Source: Candidatus Flexifilum affinis (GTDB lineage: Bacteria > Chloroflexota > Anaerolineae > Aggregatilineales > Phototrophicaceae). From it: a DNA stretch of 64,000 bases. The position numbers and the translations under genes are program-made. The notes below the pieces were generated by a model. That model ran no database searches. It saw only the letters and a list, made by a program, of their open reading frames with translations, and was not told the origin of the DNA. Below, in pieces: positions 17,081-25,768 of this stretch; position 1 is the first letter of the stretch; each line of letters begins with the position of its first letter. Location: the NCBI GenBank assembly GCA_016713325.1, contig JADJPJ010000002.1:372001-436000 (forward strand). The letters are read 5' to 3'.

Positions 17081-18391
17081 ATGCAAATTCATCGTGACTA
17101 TTCGCAGCCGTTCTTCAGCCAGCGCCGGCGCCGCCGGGGAAGCTGGCGCTGGCTGCTGCTGTTTATCATCTTGATCGGCGGCTTTCTGTTTTTCGTGGAC
17201 AGCAACTTCAGCCAGCTGCAAATGGTGGCGCTCGACATGGTGGGACAGGCCCCCACCGCCACCCCATTCGCCAGCGAACTGGCGACCATTGGCATGGATT
17301 TCTTCGTGCGCGGCGACCTGGAAACGGCCCGCGATTACTTCCGACGGGCAGTGATGCAGCAGCCGACCAATGTCGATTACCTGTACGAGTATGGCCGCAT
17401 TCTGCTGGAGCTTGGCGTCGACGCGCTGGAACTGTTTCCTGAAGCCGTGCAGGTTGGCGACGCGGCGGTTCAGTCGGCGCCCAGCGATCCACGCGGCTAT
17501 GCAATCAAGGCGCGGGCGCTGGATCTTTCCGGCGATTCGGCCAACGCCATCCCGGTCGGGCAGGCGGGTTTGCAGAATGACGCCGGCTTTGCCCCACTGT
17601 ACACCGCGCTCAGCAGCGCCTATCGCAACATCGACCGCTATGACGTGGCCATCGACACCGCTGAGAGAGCGATCGAACTTGACCCGCTCGATCCCAGCGC
17701 ACGGCGCGTGTATGCGCTGGCGCTGATCTGGGTGGGACGGCGGCAGGAAGCGCTCGATCAGTTGGAGCAGGCGGTCGGATTGAATCCGAACCTGGTCGCG
17801 CCTTACTTCGAACTGGCCAGCATGTACCGCGCGCTGGCCGTGACCGACACCGCGCAGGGGCAGGAATACTACGAACTGGCCATCGCCACTTATGAGCAGG
17901 TGATCGCCATGCAGCCGCGGAACGCCAAGGCCTATCTGCGCCTGTGCGAAGCCTATACACAGGTCGGCGAGCACCGACGGGCGCAGGGCTACTGCGAGGA
18001 CGCCCTCAACCTGCGGCCCGAGTACAGTGAAGCCTGGCGTGCCCTGGGGCAGACGCAATATCCGCAGCGCAACTACGAAGGCGCGATCGAGTCCTTCGAG
18101 ACGTGCGTGGCGCTTCAGTCGTCCCGACCCATTGCCGACCAGGAGATCGAATGCCACTACCTGCGCGGGCTGGCGCATTACTATCTGGGTCAGTGCCCGG
18201 ACGCCTGGGAAATTCTGAGCGACTCCGTCAACCGTGTGCGGCAGACCAGTGACGATCCCGAGAACCCGGTGCTGATCAACTCGCTGGCCGGCTTGCGGCT
18301 GGTCACGGAAAACTGCACCGGCTTCGGAGGGCGCGCACTGCCGACGGCCATCCCGCCGACCGCGATCCCGCCAACGCCGATCGGCGGCTGA
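17081..18391 (+). CDS. Membrane-anchored TPR protein (first of a tandem pair)
   Basis: A 436-residue protein with a positively charged N-terminus (SQRRRRRGSWRW), one membrane helix (about 23-42) and then at least eight TPR-like units outside the membrane. Recognisable pieces are GDLETARDYFRRAVMQQP, YDVAIDTAERAIELDPLDP and RRQEALDQLEQAVGLNPN. Two Cys pairs near the end may form disulfides. The C-terminus is a short Pro/Thr-rich tail. The gene 24 bases downstream encodes the same architecture, so this is a local duplication. A scaffolding role near the cell wall is inferred from topology and from the PBP gene upstream. Confidence 0.78.
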   Translation: MQIHRDYSQPFFSQRRRRRGSWRWLLLFIILIGGFLFFVDSNFSQLQMVALDMVGQAPTATPFASELATIGMDFFVRGDLETARDYFRRAVMQQPTNVDYLYEYGRILLELGVDALELFPEAVQVGDAAVQSAPSDPRGYAIKARALDLSGDSANAIPVGQAGLQNDAGFAPLYTALSSAYRNIDRYDVAIDTAERAIELDPLDPSARRVYALALIWVGRRQEALDQLEQAVGLNPNLVAPYFELASMYRALAVTDTAQGQEYYELAIATYEQVIAMQPRNAKAYLRLCEAYTQVGEHRRAQGYCEDALNLRPEYSEAWRALGQTQYPQRNYEGAIESFETCVALQSSRPIADQEIECHYLRGLAHYYLGQCPDAWEILSDSVNRVRQTSDDPENPVLINSLAGLRLVTENCTGFGGRALPTAIPPTAIPPTPIGG

Positions 18392-18415
18392 GCGGCTGGC
18401 GAGAGGACGACGACG

Positions 18416-19723
18416 ATGTATCTTCGCACTCCAAAACGCTATCAGCAGAAGAAGCGCCGGGTGCACCTGGTTTCGACGCGCTGGCTGTGGCTGTGGATTC
18501 TCACACCCCTGGTGGTCATCGGCGGCTATCTCGTCTATCTCAACGCTGACGAGATCGGCCCGCCGATCCGGCAAGCGCTGAGCGACGGCATCTCCAGCGC
18601 GGGGGGCAGCATCGCCACGATGGTCGCCCCTACACCGCTGCCCACGAGCGATCCGACCGAACGCCTGGCCGCCGCCGATGCGCTGTGGATGCAGGGGGCG
18701 ATCGGGCAGGCGGTGGAGGAGTACGGCGCCCTGGTGGCGAACGCCCCCAACGATGTGCGCTCGCATTATCGCTACACCTATGGACTCTTGGTCGAGCGCC
18801 GCAGCGCGGAGGCGCTGACCGCTTCTGAGCGGGCCGTCAATGCCAATCCGTTCTCGGCGGATGCCTGGGCCATTCGCGCCTGGGCGCTCTCGCGCAACGG
18901 CTTTTACGCACAGGCGATCGCCGCCGCGTTACAGGCCCTGTCCATCGACGCCGATCACGCGCCGGCGCTGGCCTTCATGGCGGAAGCCTATCTGGATGCC
19001 GAGCAGACTGTGGCCGCCGAAGAGCGCATCAACCAGGCGCTGTCCGCTGACCCGGAAAACGCCGAGGCCTATTACGTGCGCGGCCTGTGGAACGTGGCGG
19101 CCAATTTTGATTTCACCGCCGCGCGCGACGATTTCAGCACGGCACACGATCTCGCGCCGAACATGCCGAACATCATGGTCGAGCGGGCCTGGGCCGACTG
19201 GAGCCTGCAAAATTACGACGTTGGCCTGGACACGCTGGAGCAGGTGCTGGAGTCCAACCCGAACAACCTCGATGCACTGTACGCCCTGGGGTATTTCCAG
19301 TACCAGGTCTATGGCGACCCCAACAAGGCCAGCGACTACCTGGGCCGCTGTCTGGTGGCGGACCCGCAGAACATCTCCTGCCTGAACTACATGGCCACCG
19401 TTCAGATCGGGTTGGGCAATCCGGAAGCCGCCGCCGAGCACTACCAGCGCATTGTCGACACCGGCACGCAGGACCCGATCTACTTCCTGCGCGCCGGGCG
19501 CACCTACGCCGACCTGGGCGACTGCCGGCGGGCGACCCCACTGCTGCGCACCGGACTCGGCTTGGAGCAGGAGAGCGAGGTCCCGGATGTCGAGCGGCTG
19601 GCGGCCTTCGAGGAATATCTGATCCAGTGCGGCGCGCCGCTGAATCCGCAGTTTGCCGATCCGGCAGAGCCGGAGACCGAGGCGACGGAGGAGTCGCTGC
19701 TGGTGCCGCTGGGAAGTTCGTAA
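18416..19723 (+). CDS. Membrane-anchored TPR protein (second of a tandem pair)
   Basis: The 435-residue paralogue of the preceding gene has a basic N-terminus (KRYQQKKRRVHLV), one membrane helix (about 24-44) and a short Pro/Thr linker. It then has about eight TPR units, for example ERINQALSADPENAEAYYVR and DTLEQVLESNPNNLDALYAL. The acidic C-terminal tail (PAEPETEATEES) differs from its sister. The 24-base gap and the shared terminator downstream indicate one operon. It has no catalytic motif. Confidence 0.78.
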   Translation: MYLRTPKRYQQKKRRVHLVSTRWLWLWILTPLVVIGGYLVYLNADEIGPPIRQALSDGISSAGGSIATMVAPTPLPTSDPTERLAAADALWMQGAIGQAVEEYGALVANAPNDVRSHYRYTYGLLVERRSAEALTASERAVNANPFSADAWAIRAWALSRNGFYAQAIAAALQALSIDADHAPALAFMAEAYLDAEQTVAAEERINQALSADPENAEAYYVRGLWNVAANFDFTAARDDFSTAHDLAPNMPNIMVERAWADWSLQNYDVGLDTLEQVLESNPNNLDALYALGYFQYQVYGDPNKASDYLGRCLVADPQNISCLNYMATVQIGLGNPEAAAEHYQRIVDTGTQDPIYFLRAGRTYADLGDCRRATPLLRTGLGLEQESEVPDVERLAAFEEYLIQCGAPLNPQFADPAEPETEATEESLLVPLGSS

Positions 19724-19776
19724 GGAGAGAAGGGGAACCGGTCACAACGACTCAGAGTCTCGTGAACTGGATGAAG

Positions 19777-19811
19777 CGCCGTTCCCGCACGTGTAGGGAA
19801 CGGCGTTTTTT
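19777..19811 (+). terminator. Rho-independent terminator of the TPR operon
   Basis: CGCCGTTCCC (19777-19786) pairs perfectly with GGGAACGGCG (19796-19805), followed by six T. It lies about 54 bases after the second TPR stop. Confidence 0.9.
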
Positions 19812-19861
19812 ATGCCCGTTGGCGCTGAAATGGATCCATAGCAGGGTCGGGCGGGCGGGGA

Positions 19862-19878
19862 TAGAATTAACCATTCTA
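19862..19878. promoter_or_regulatory. Inverted repeat upstream of the aminotransferase
   Basis: TAGAAT-TAACC-ATTCTA is a 6-bp inverted repeat 26 bases before the start codon in an AT-rich patch. It could be an operator; no regulator is adjacent. Confidence 0.35.
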
Positions 19879-19903
19879 GAGCCGTTTCCGGAGAAATCTG
19901 ATC

Positions 19904-21237
19904 ATGTCAACCGCTACCATCGTGCAGCAGAACCGCGACTTCACGCTGACCAGTTGGTCCGCTCAGGGGAACTGGAATCCCATCGTCTTCGACCATGCCG
20001 AGGGCATCTATCTGTGGGACAACGAGGGCAAGCGCTATATCGACTGGTCATCGCAGCTCGTCAACGTCAATGTCGGTCACAGCCACCCCCATGTCGTGCG
20101 CGCAATTCAGGAGCAGGTGACGAAGCTGACCTACGTGCAGCCCAGCCATGCGACGGAAGTCCGTGGCCGTCTGGGTGAGCTGATCGCCGAAGTGACCCCC
20201 GGCAACCTCACCAAAACCTTCTTCACGCTGGGCGGCGCAGACGCGATCGAAAACGCCATGAAGATCGCCCGGCTGTACACCGGCAAAGACAAGATCCTCA
20301 CCCGCTACAAGTCGTATCACGGCGGCACCTTCGCTGCGGCCAGCGCCGGCGGCGACCCCGCCGGCTGGGCATCGAGCCGGGCGTGCCCTGGATTGTGCGC
20401 CTGCCCGATCCGTACGCCTATCACAGCCCGATCTACAAGGGCCGCACGCAGGAAGAGGGCGACCTGATCGTCGCCGAGCTGATCGAGGAGATCGTCCTCC
20501 AGGAGGGGCCGAAGCAGTGCGCGGCGATCCTGCTGGAAGGCTACAGCGGCAGCAGCGGCATCATGCAGCCCTCGGCGGTGTTCTGGTCGCGCATGCAGGA
20601 GATCGTCGACCACTACGACATGCTGCTGATCGTGGACGAAGTGATGAGCGGGTGGGGGCGCACGGGCGAATGGTTCGGCATCGATCACTATCCGGATGTG
20701 AAACCGGACATTCTGGTGACGGCCAAGGGCCTGACGAGCGGCTACGTGCCCCTGGGCGCGACCGTCGTCACCGACGAGGTGGCGGCCTTCTTCAACGATC
20801 ATGTTCTCCAGGGTGGTCTGACGTACAGTGCGCACGCCCTGGCCTGCGCGGCGGCGATCGCCAATATCGAGGTTTACCGCAGCGAAAACCTGATCGAGCG
20901 TTCGCGTGAAATGGGCAAGATTCTGCGCCGCGGCCTGATGGATCTGGCCGAGAAGCACCCGGTCATCGGCGACGTGCGCGGCGCGGGGCTGCATCAGGTG
21001 ATCGAGCTGGTCAAGAACCGGGACACGCGCGAGCCGATTAGCCCGTTCAACGCCCCCTTCACGGAGCCGATGCAGAAGATCAACAAGACGTTCAAGGAGC
21101 ACGGCCTAAGCACGCTGGTGCGCTGGAACTACGTGTTCAGCACCCCGCCGCTGGTCATCACCGAGGAGCAGATTCAGGAGGGCTTGGCGATTCTCGACGC
21201 GGCGCTGGATCAGGCCGATCCCTACTACGAAGGGTAG
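19904..21237 (+). pseudogene. Class III PLP aminotransferase, broken by one-base frameshift
   Basis: The reading frame is intact from 19904 to about 20355 and from about 20360 to 21237, in different frames. Adding one C to the CCCC run at 20356-20359 restores continuous family sequence (GGDP-RRLGIEPG-VPWIVRLPDP). The joined product, about 444 residues, has FTLGGADAIENAMKIAR, SYHGGTF, the cofactor-contacting IVDEVMSGWGRTG and the PLP lysine in VTAKGLTSGYVPLGA. It resembles omega-amino acid or taurine:pyruvate-type transaminases. Good sequence on both sides of a homopolymer favours a sequencing error over a true pseudogene. GGAGA precedes the ATG. Confidence 0.82.
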
Positions 21238-21251
21238 CGTTTGACCAAAGT

Positions 21252-21277
21252 GAGGCATGGTTGCCTGACCATGCCTC
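21252..21277. terminator. Hairpin between convergent genes, possible terminator
   Basis: GAGGCATGG and CCATGCCTC form a 9-bp stem with an 8-base loop between the convergent aminotransferase and exporter genes. No T tract follows on either strand, so termination is only likely from its position. Confidence 0.45.
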
Positions 21278-21314
21278 GCTTCACCGATAGCTTCCTGGAA
21301 CGTCGTGCGGTCGG

Positions 21315-22922
21315 TCAGTCGCCGGCCTGTACCCCGCGCTGCGGGAGCACCGGCGATGGCTCCGTTTCCTCACTCTGCTCTCCGTGTGGCCGCACATGCC
21401 TGAGCAGGGTCGCCGTCAGCACGACCAGCCCCACAAAACCGACGACGCCGATCAACGCATTGAGCTGCATGCCGCGGACAAAGGCCTGATGGGCTGCATC
21501 GAGGACCTGGGCGCCGAGCGCACCCGGAAGTTGGCCAGCCGCTTCGACGGCGCCTCCCAGCGTTCCCTGGATCGTTTCCAAGAGGCCGGCTGACACTCCA
21601 GTCGGCAGATTCGCAGCCACCTCAGCGCGATAAATCGCCATCCCCAGACTGCCCAGAACCGCCAGGCCGAGTGCCCCTCCCAGCTCCGCACCGGTTTCGC
21701 TGAGCGCCGACGCTGCGCCGGCGCGTTCAGGTGGGGCTGCACTGACCACCATATCGACCGTCAGCGTGAAGGTGAAGCCGAATCCGAAGGACATAATGGC
21801 GTTGCCGATGACGACCAGCGCCAGCGAGTCGGTCTGGATCAGGGTTAACAGCGCCATGCCAACCGTCGCCAGAACGAGGCCACCTGCCACAACTGATGCA
21901 GGCGGAAAGCGGCGCACCACCCGCGGAGAGAGGTTGGAGCCGACGATGAACATCACCGAGCCGGGCACCGACCACAAACCTGCTTCCAGCGGCGATAGGC
22001 CGAGAACCAACTGGAGATACTGGGCGACAAAGAGGAAGATGCCGAATCCGAAGAAGATCCCGAGCGTGTAGGTGGCCAGCGCCGCGCTGAATTCCGGCAC
22101 GTGGAACAGCCGCAGGTCGATCAATGGATCGGTCAGGATGGTCTGGCGCCGGACGAACAGAACCCCGACAGTCAGGCCGGCGATCAGCGAGATGGCGGCA
22201 AGGGCGGTCAGCCCGCTTTCGGCGAATTGCTTGATCCCGACGATGATCAGCAGCACGGCTGCAAGCGACATGCCCGCGCTCAGCAGGTCGAATCGGCCGG
22301 GATTGGGATCGCGAAACTCGGGGAGCAGTCGCCGACCCACGATGAGTAGTACCACCATGACCGGTACGCCAAGCAGGAAGACCGATCCCCAGGCGAAGCT
22401 TTCGAGGAGAATGCCGCCCACGAGAGGACCGACCGCGCTACCGACGGAAAAGCCGGACACCCAGATTCCGATGGCGACTGTGCGCTGCTCGGCATCGAGA
22501 AACATGTTGCGGATCAACGACATAGTGGAGGGCATCAGCGTTGCCCCGGCAATGCCGAGGAGGGCCCTGGCGGCGATGAGCATGGTGGCGCTGGTCGAGA
22601 AAGCAGCCAGCACAGAGGCAAAACCGAACGCCGTGGCTCCCAGCAGGAGCAGGCGCCGACGGCCAATGCGATCGCCCAGCGTGCCCATCGTGATCAGCGA
22701 CCCGGCGATCATGAAACCGTAGATATCGGTGATCCACAGGAGCTGGGAACTGGTCGGTTTGAGATCGGCAGTGAGGGCTGGAACGGCCAGATGGAGCACC
22801 GTCAGGTCCATGGCGATGAGCAGAGTCGGCAGCATGAGCACCGCCAGTCCGATCCATTCACGTCGTCCGGCGCGTCCGTCTGCGGCCTGCGCTTCACGCG
22901 TCGTCTTGCCGGTCCCGGTCAT
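21315..22922 (-). CDS. DHA2-family (EmrB/QacA-type) MFS drug exporter
   Basis: The ATG at 22922 has GGAG five bases upstream; longer frames do not. The 535-residue membrane protein has about 14 membrane segments. It carries the DHA2 motif in AMDLTVLHLAVPALTADL, motif A in GTLGDRIGRRRLLLLG and motif C-like GPLVGGILLESFAWGSVF. Family members expel cationic or amphipathic drugs using the proton gradient. Expression is probably controlled by the strong promoter at 23083-23111, about 160 bases upstream, whose spacer contains a short inverted repeat. Confidence 0.88.
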   Translation of the reverse strand: MTGTGKTTREAQAADGRAGRREWIGLAVLMLPTLLIAMDLTVLHLAVPALTADLKPTSSQLLWITDIYGFMIAGSLITMGTLGDRIGRRRLLLLGATAFGFASVLAAFSTSATMLIAARALLGIAGATLMPSTMSLIRNMFLDAEQRTVAIGIWVSGFSVGSAVGPLVGGILLESFAWGSVFLLGVPVMVVLLIVGRRLLPEFRDPNPGRFDLLSAGMSLAAVLLIIVGIKQFAESGLTALAAISLIAGLTVGVLFVRRQTILTDPLIDLRLFHVPEFSAALATYTLGIFFGFGIFLFVAQYLQLVLGLSPLEAGLWSVPGSVMFIVGSNLSPRVVRRFPPASVVAGGLVLATVGMALLTLIQTDSLALVVIGNAIMSFGFGFTFTLTVDMVVSAAPPERAGAASALSETGAELGGALGLAVLGSLGMAIYRAEVAANLPTGVSAGLLETIQGTLGGAVEAAGQLPGALGAQVLDAAHQAFVRGMQLNALIGVVGFVGLVVLTATLLRHVRPHGEQSEETEPSPVLPQRGVQAGD

Positions 22923-23082
22923 TATGTCTCCTTGGTGCCGTCTTTCTGACGCGCACACTTGCACGCTCTGAAGGCGCGCTGCGGGCTGAAGGGAATGTCT
23001 GACGCTTGGATGATTTTGGACGTGGGGACCCCAACACCGTGCTGGAGGTGGGGCATATGAGGAGGCAGTTGTCCCACAGGAT

Positions 23083-23111
23083 ATAATAGAATATCTGTTC
23101 TTATATGTCAA
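23083..23111 (-). promoter_or_regulatory. Consensus promoter of the MFS exporter with embedded inverted repeat
   Basis: On the minus strand a perfect TTGACA (23111-23106) and TATTAT (23088-23083) are separated by exactly 17 bases. The spacer and -10 contain AGAA-CAGATA-TTCT, a short palindrome where a TetR- or MarR-type repressor could bind. The leader to the start codon is about 150 bases. Confidence 0.75.
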
Positions 23112-23145
23112 TAGACTATGGCAGAAGAAAGTTTGTGGGAAATGC

Positions 23146-23192
23146 GCAGAGGACTGCGCACGGAGTGCTGGGTCTCCTGCGAAGTCCTCTGC
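23146..23192 (-). terminator. Long hairpin after the GT2 gene
   Basis: GCAGAGGACT (23146-23155) pairs with AGTCCTCTGC (23183-23192). The stem continues with CGCA/TGCG and GGAG/CTCC, giving about 18 pairs. It lies 24 bases after the glycosyltransferase stop. The T tract on the minus strand is weak (GCATTTCCC). Confidence 0.6.
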
Positions 23193-23215
23193 ATTGTCGT
23201 ATCAATGGGTTGTCG

Positions 23216-23956
23216 TCAATCCACAAAGCGGTATTTGACCAGAGTCCAGAGAGCGATCGGGGCGTCGGTCCACTTGATCTTCTTGCCCTCGGTCCACTCG
23301 CGGCCGTTGTAGGAGATCGGCACTTCATAGATGCGGATGCCCTGTTTGAGGACCTTCGCGGTGAACTCCGGCTCGAACTCGAAGCCGCGCGCATGGATCT
23401 TCATGCCGCGTACCACCTCGGAGCGGAAGACCTTGTAGCACGTCTCCATGTCGCTGAGGATGGCGTTGTAGAGGATGTTGGTCACCAGCGTCAGACCCTT
23501 GTTGGCGACCATGTTCCAGAAGTTCATGGCCTTGCGCGGGCCACCCAGGAAGCGCGACCCATAGACGACGGTGCTGATCCCCTCCTGAAGCGGGCGGATG
23601 AGCAGGGGGTAGTCACGCGGGTCGTATTCAAGGTCGGCATCCTGAATCAAAAAGATGTCGCCGGTGGCGTGCTGAAAACCGGTGACCAGGGCCGCACCCT
23701 TGCCGCCGTTGCGCTCGCGGTAGATGATCTTAACGTTGGGGTGACCCTCCGCCTCGATCTGTCTGAGCACGTCGAGGGTGCCATCGACCGAGCCATCGTC
23801 GACGATGACGATCTGGTCTGCGAGGCCGACATCCTGGACACGTTCGAGCATGTCGGCGATGGTGTTGACCTCGTTGTAACAGGGGATGATCACGCTCAAC
23901 GTCAGCCGCCGGGCAGGCTCCGACTTCGCGTGGGTTCTGTGCACTGTTTCCTGCAT
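23216..23956 (-). CDS. Family 2 glycosyltransferase (polyprenyl-phosphate glycosyltransferase-like)
   Basis: A 246-residue GT-A fold enzyme. It shows LSVIIPCYNEVNTIADML, the nucleotide-binding IVIVDDGSVDGT, GGKGAAL, the metal-binding QDADLEYDP and YGSRFLGG, typical of dolichyl/undecaprenyl-phosphate mannosyl- or glucosyltransferases. There is no membrane segment, so it should work at the inner face of the membrane on a polyprenyl phosphate. A GT39-type enzyme able to use such lipid-linked sugars is encoded at 37993. GAGGAG precedes the ATG. Confidence 0.86.
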   Translation of the reverse strand: MQETVHRTHAKSEPARRLTLSVIIPCYNEVNTIADMLERVQDVGLADQIVIVDDGSVDGTLDVLRQIEAEGHPNVKIIYRERNGGKGAALVTGFQHATGDIFLIQDADLEYDPRDYPLLIRPLQEGISTVVYGSRFLGGPRKAMNFWNMVANKGLTLVTNILYNAILSDMETCYKVFRSEVVRGMKIHARGFEFEPEFTAKVLKQGIRIYEVPISYNGREWTEGKKIKWTDAPIALWTLVKYRFVD

Positions 23957-24086
23957 TCAGACTCCTCGTCGTCGCGCCCCTCGCTCGTGGGGGGCAGGGT
24001 GGACTTTCGGATTATATCATAGCGGCTAACGGCCTGTGCTACACTGGAGATGGTTTCGATTCCACGCACTGGACTGAGGACGGCGC

Positions 24087-25739
24087 ATGAAAGCTCTTCT
24101 CGTGGTCATCGTACTCGCGCTGCTGACGGGCTGCACACTGTCGCAAACCGGCGACCCCGCCACAACCGTCCCGTCCGCCTCGGAAACGGCCGAAGCGACG
24201 GATGAGACCCCCGCGGCCGCGACGGATGATGCCGTGGTGGCAGAGGCCGAAGCCTCGGCGGAGGTAACAGACGCCGGTGACACGGCCACTGATGAAATTG
24301 AGCCGTTCGCGACCGCGACTGAGGCACCGCGCGTGACCGCCGGACCCAGCGACGTGCTGCTCGGCGGCGTGCTGAGCTGGATCGGCAGCGATGACGTGGT
24401 CAACCTGCGTGGGCGAACCGCGCAGATCGCGCTGATCGGAACCGATGGCGCTGTCTCCACCCTTCTGGAATTCCCCGACAACGGCCGCCCGGCAACCGCC
24501 TGCGGCGAACGCGCCTGGTCGCCCGATGGCGAGCTGTTCGCCTTCTATGTGGGCGGCGATCAGGGGACGTTGTACCTGATGCGAGGCGCACAACCGCCCG
24601 TCGCGATCACAGAGGTGGAGTATCTGGCCTGTTTGGGCCTGGGCACCTTCCGCTATGCGCCGAACGGCGCGCGTTTCGCGGTGCTGGACTACGTGTTTGG
24701 CGCGGCGCTGAACGATTTCGCCGATGGCGTTCTGCGCATTTACGACTCGACCTCTTTCGCCGAAGTGGCGTCGTTCGACGACGTGGTGGCGTATGATCTC
24801 GGTGACAACGACGCGGCCTTTCTGCGATTCTATGCCAACAGCCAGGGCGTGGCCGACGAAGCGGCGGTCCTGCTGTGGGACGGTACGGACGAGCGCGAAC
24901 TGGCGACGCTGCTGCCAACCGAAGATGGCTGCCGGTTCACCAGCGGCGCGATCGTGCGGCCGAATGGACACCCACTGGTGGTCATGGGCCACCGCTGCAT
25001 GACGGGTGATACCACCACGCGCTGGCAGCTCTATGACCTCAATGTCGACGACGGCAGCGTCATGCTGGTGGACAGCGACTCGCAGCCGGGCAGTTTCGTG
25101 ACGTTCGCCCGAACCAACGTCCTTTTCCTCTCGCCGGATGGTGAGACGGCCTATTTCACCGTGCCGGACGGCGTGACCGCCTACACGGTAGCGGTGGCCG
25201 CCGTCGAACTGGCCGACATGGCGATCAGTGTGCCGGTGACGCGCCAGGCGGTGTTCCCGAACTACAGCGGGACGATCAATGCCACGCCGCGCTTCTCGGC
25301 GGATGGCCGCTGGCTGGCGACTACGGTGACGTCGCCGGACAACGACAACCAGATCGTCGTCCTCGAACTGGACGTGCCGGAAGAAGCGCCGCTCACTCTC
25401 AGTGCCGGCGGACGCGGTGACCTGATCCCGGCATTCGCCTTCAGCAGCCTGAGCGACCGCCTGTACTACGTCGCCGGCGGGGATGACAACGCCCTTTACG
25501 CTCTGGACCTGGCGTCGGGCACGGAGCGGCGGGTGGCGCGTGGTCAATTCAGCAATGGCCTGGCGCTGCACGACGGCCAGGCCGTCCTCCTGGAGCGGCG
25601 CCGCCAGGATCAGCCGGCGGCGGTGTTCACCGATCTGGTGCTGGTCAACCTGACCAATGGTTCCAAGCGGACGATCTTCCGCGCCGAGCCTGTGCCGGGC
25701 GGCGGATCGACCCTCGCCGTGCCGCTGACCTGGCGTTAA
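24087..25739 (+). CDS. Lipoprotein with PD40-like beta-propeller repeats
   Basis: A 550-residue protein whose lipobox LLTGC places the lipidated Cys at 16. Residues 17-90 are a Thr/Ala/Glu-rich linker. The rest is a beta-propeller of degenerate PD40 units, for example RAWSPDGELFAFYVGG, YAPNGARFAVLDYV, FLSPDGETAYFTV and FSADGRWLATTV. It should sit on the outer face of the membrane and bind a ligand or protein; no active site is visible. GAGG is present before the ATG. The next gene (priA) follows after 29 bases but has its own promoter-like element. Confidence 0.78.
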   Translation: MKALLVVIVLALLTGCTLSQTGDPATTVPSASETAEATDETPAAATDDAVVAEAEASAEVTDAGDTATDEIEPFATATEAPRVTAGPSDVLLGGVLSWIGSDDVVNLRGRTAQIALIGTDGAVSTLLEFPDNGRPATACGERAWSPDGELFAFYVGGDQGTLYLMRGAQPPVAITEVEYLACLGLGTFRYAPNGARFAVLDYVFGAALNDFADGVLRIYDSTSFAEVASFDDVVAYDLGDNDAAFLRFYANSQGVADEAAVLLWDGTDERELATLLPTEDGCRFTSGAIVRPNGHPLVVMGHRCMTGDTTTRWQLYDLNVDDGSVMLVDSDSQPGSFVTFARTNVLFLSPDGETAYFTVPDGVTAYTVAVAAVELADMAISVPVTRQAVFPNYSGTINATPRFSADGRWLATTVTSPDNDNQIVVLELDVPEEAPLTLSAGGRGDLIPAFAFSSLSDRLYYVAGGDDNALYALDLASGTERRVARGQFSNGLALHDGQAVLLERRRQDQPAAVFTDLVLVNLTNGSKRTIFRAEPVPGGGSTLAVPLTWR

Positions 25740-25756
25740 AAAGCGACCATCCGTGC

Positions 25757-25762
25757 TATAAT
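25757..25762 (+). promoter_or_regulatory. -10 element six bases before the priA start codon
   Basis: A perfect TATAAT is followed by six bases and then the ATG at 25769. Transcription should start at or near the A of the start codon, implying a leaderless priA transcript. No ribosome-binding site with normal spacing is present. Confidence 0.55.
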
Positions 25763-25768
25763 CAGGGA

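Noticed and set aside
16421..18766. A minus-strand frame of 781 codons opposite the PBP and TPR genes
   Set aside because: It is the antisense shadow of high-GC coding DNA: Arg/His/Gln-rich, no family motifs, no ribosome-binding site, and the plus strand encodes clear domains.
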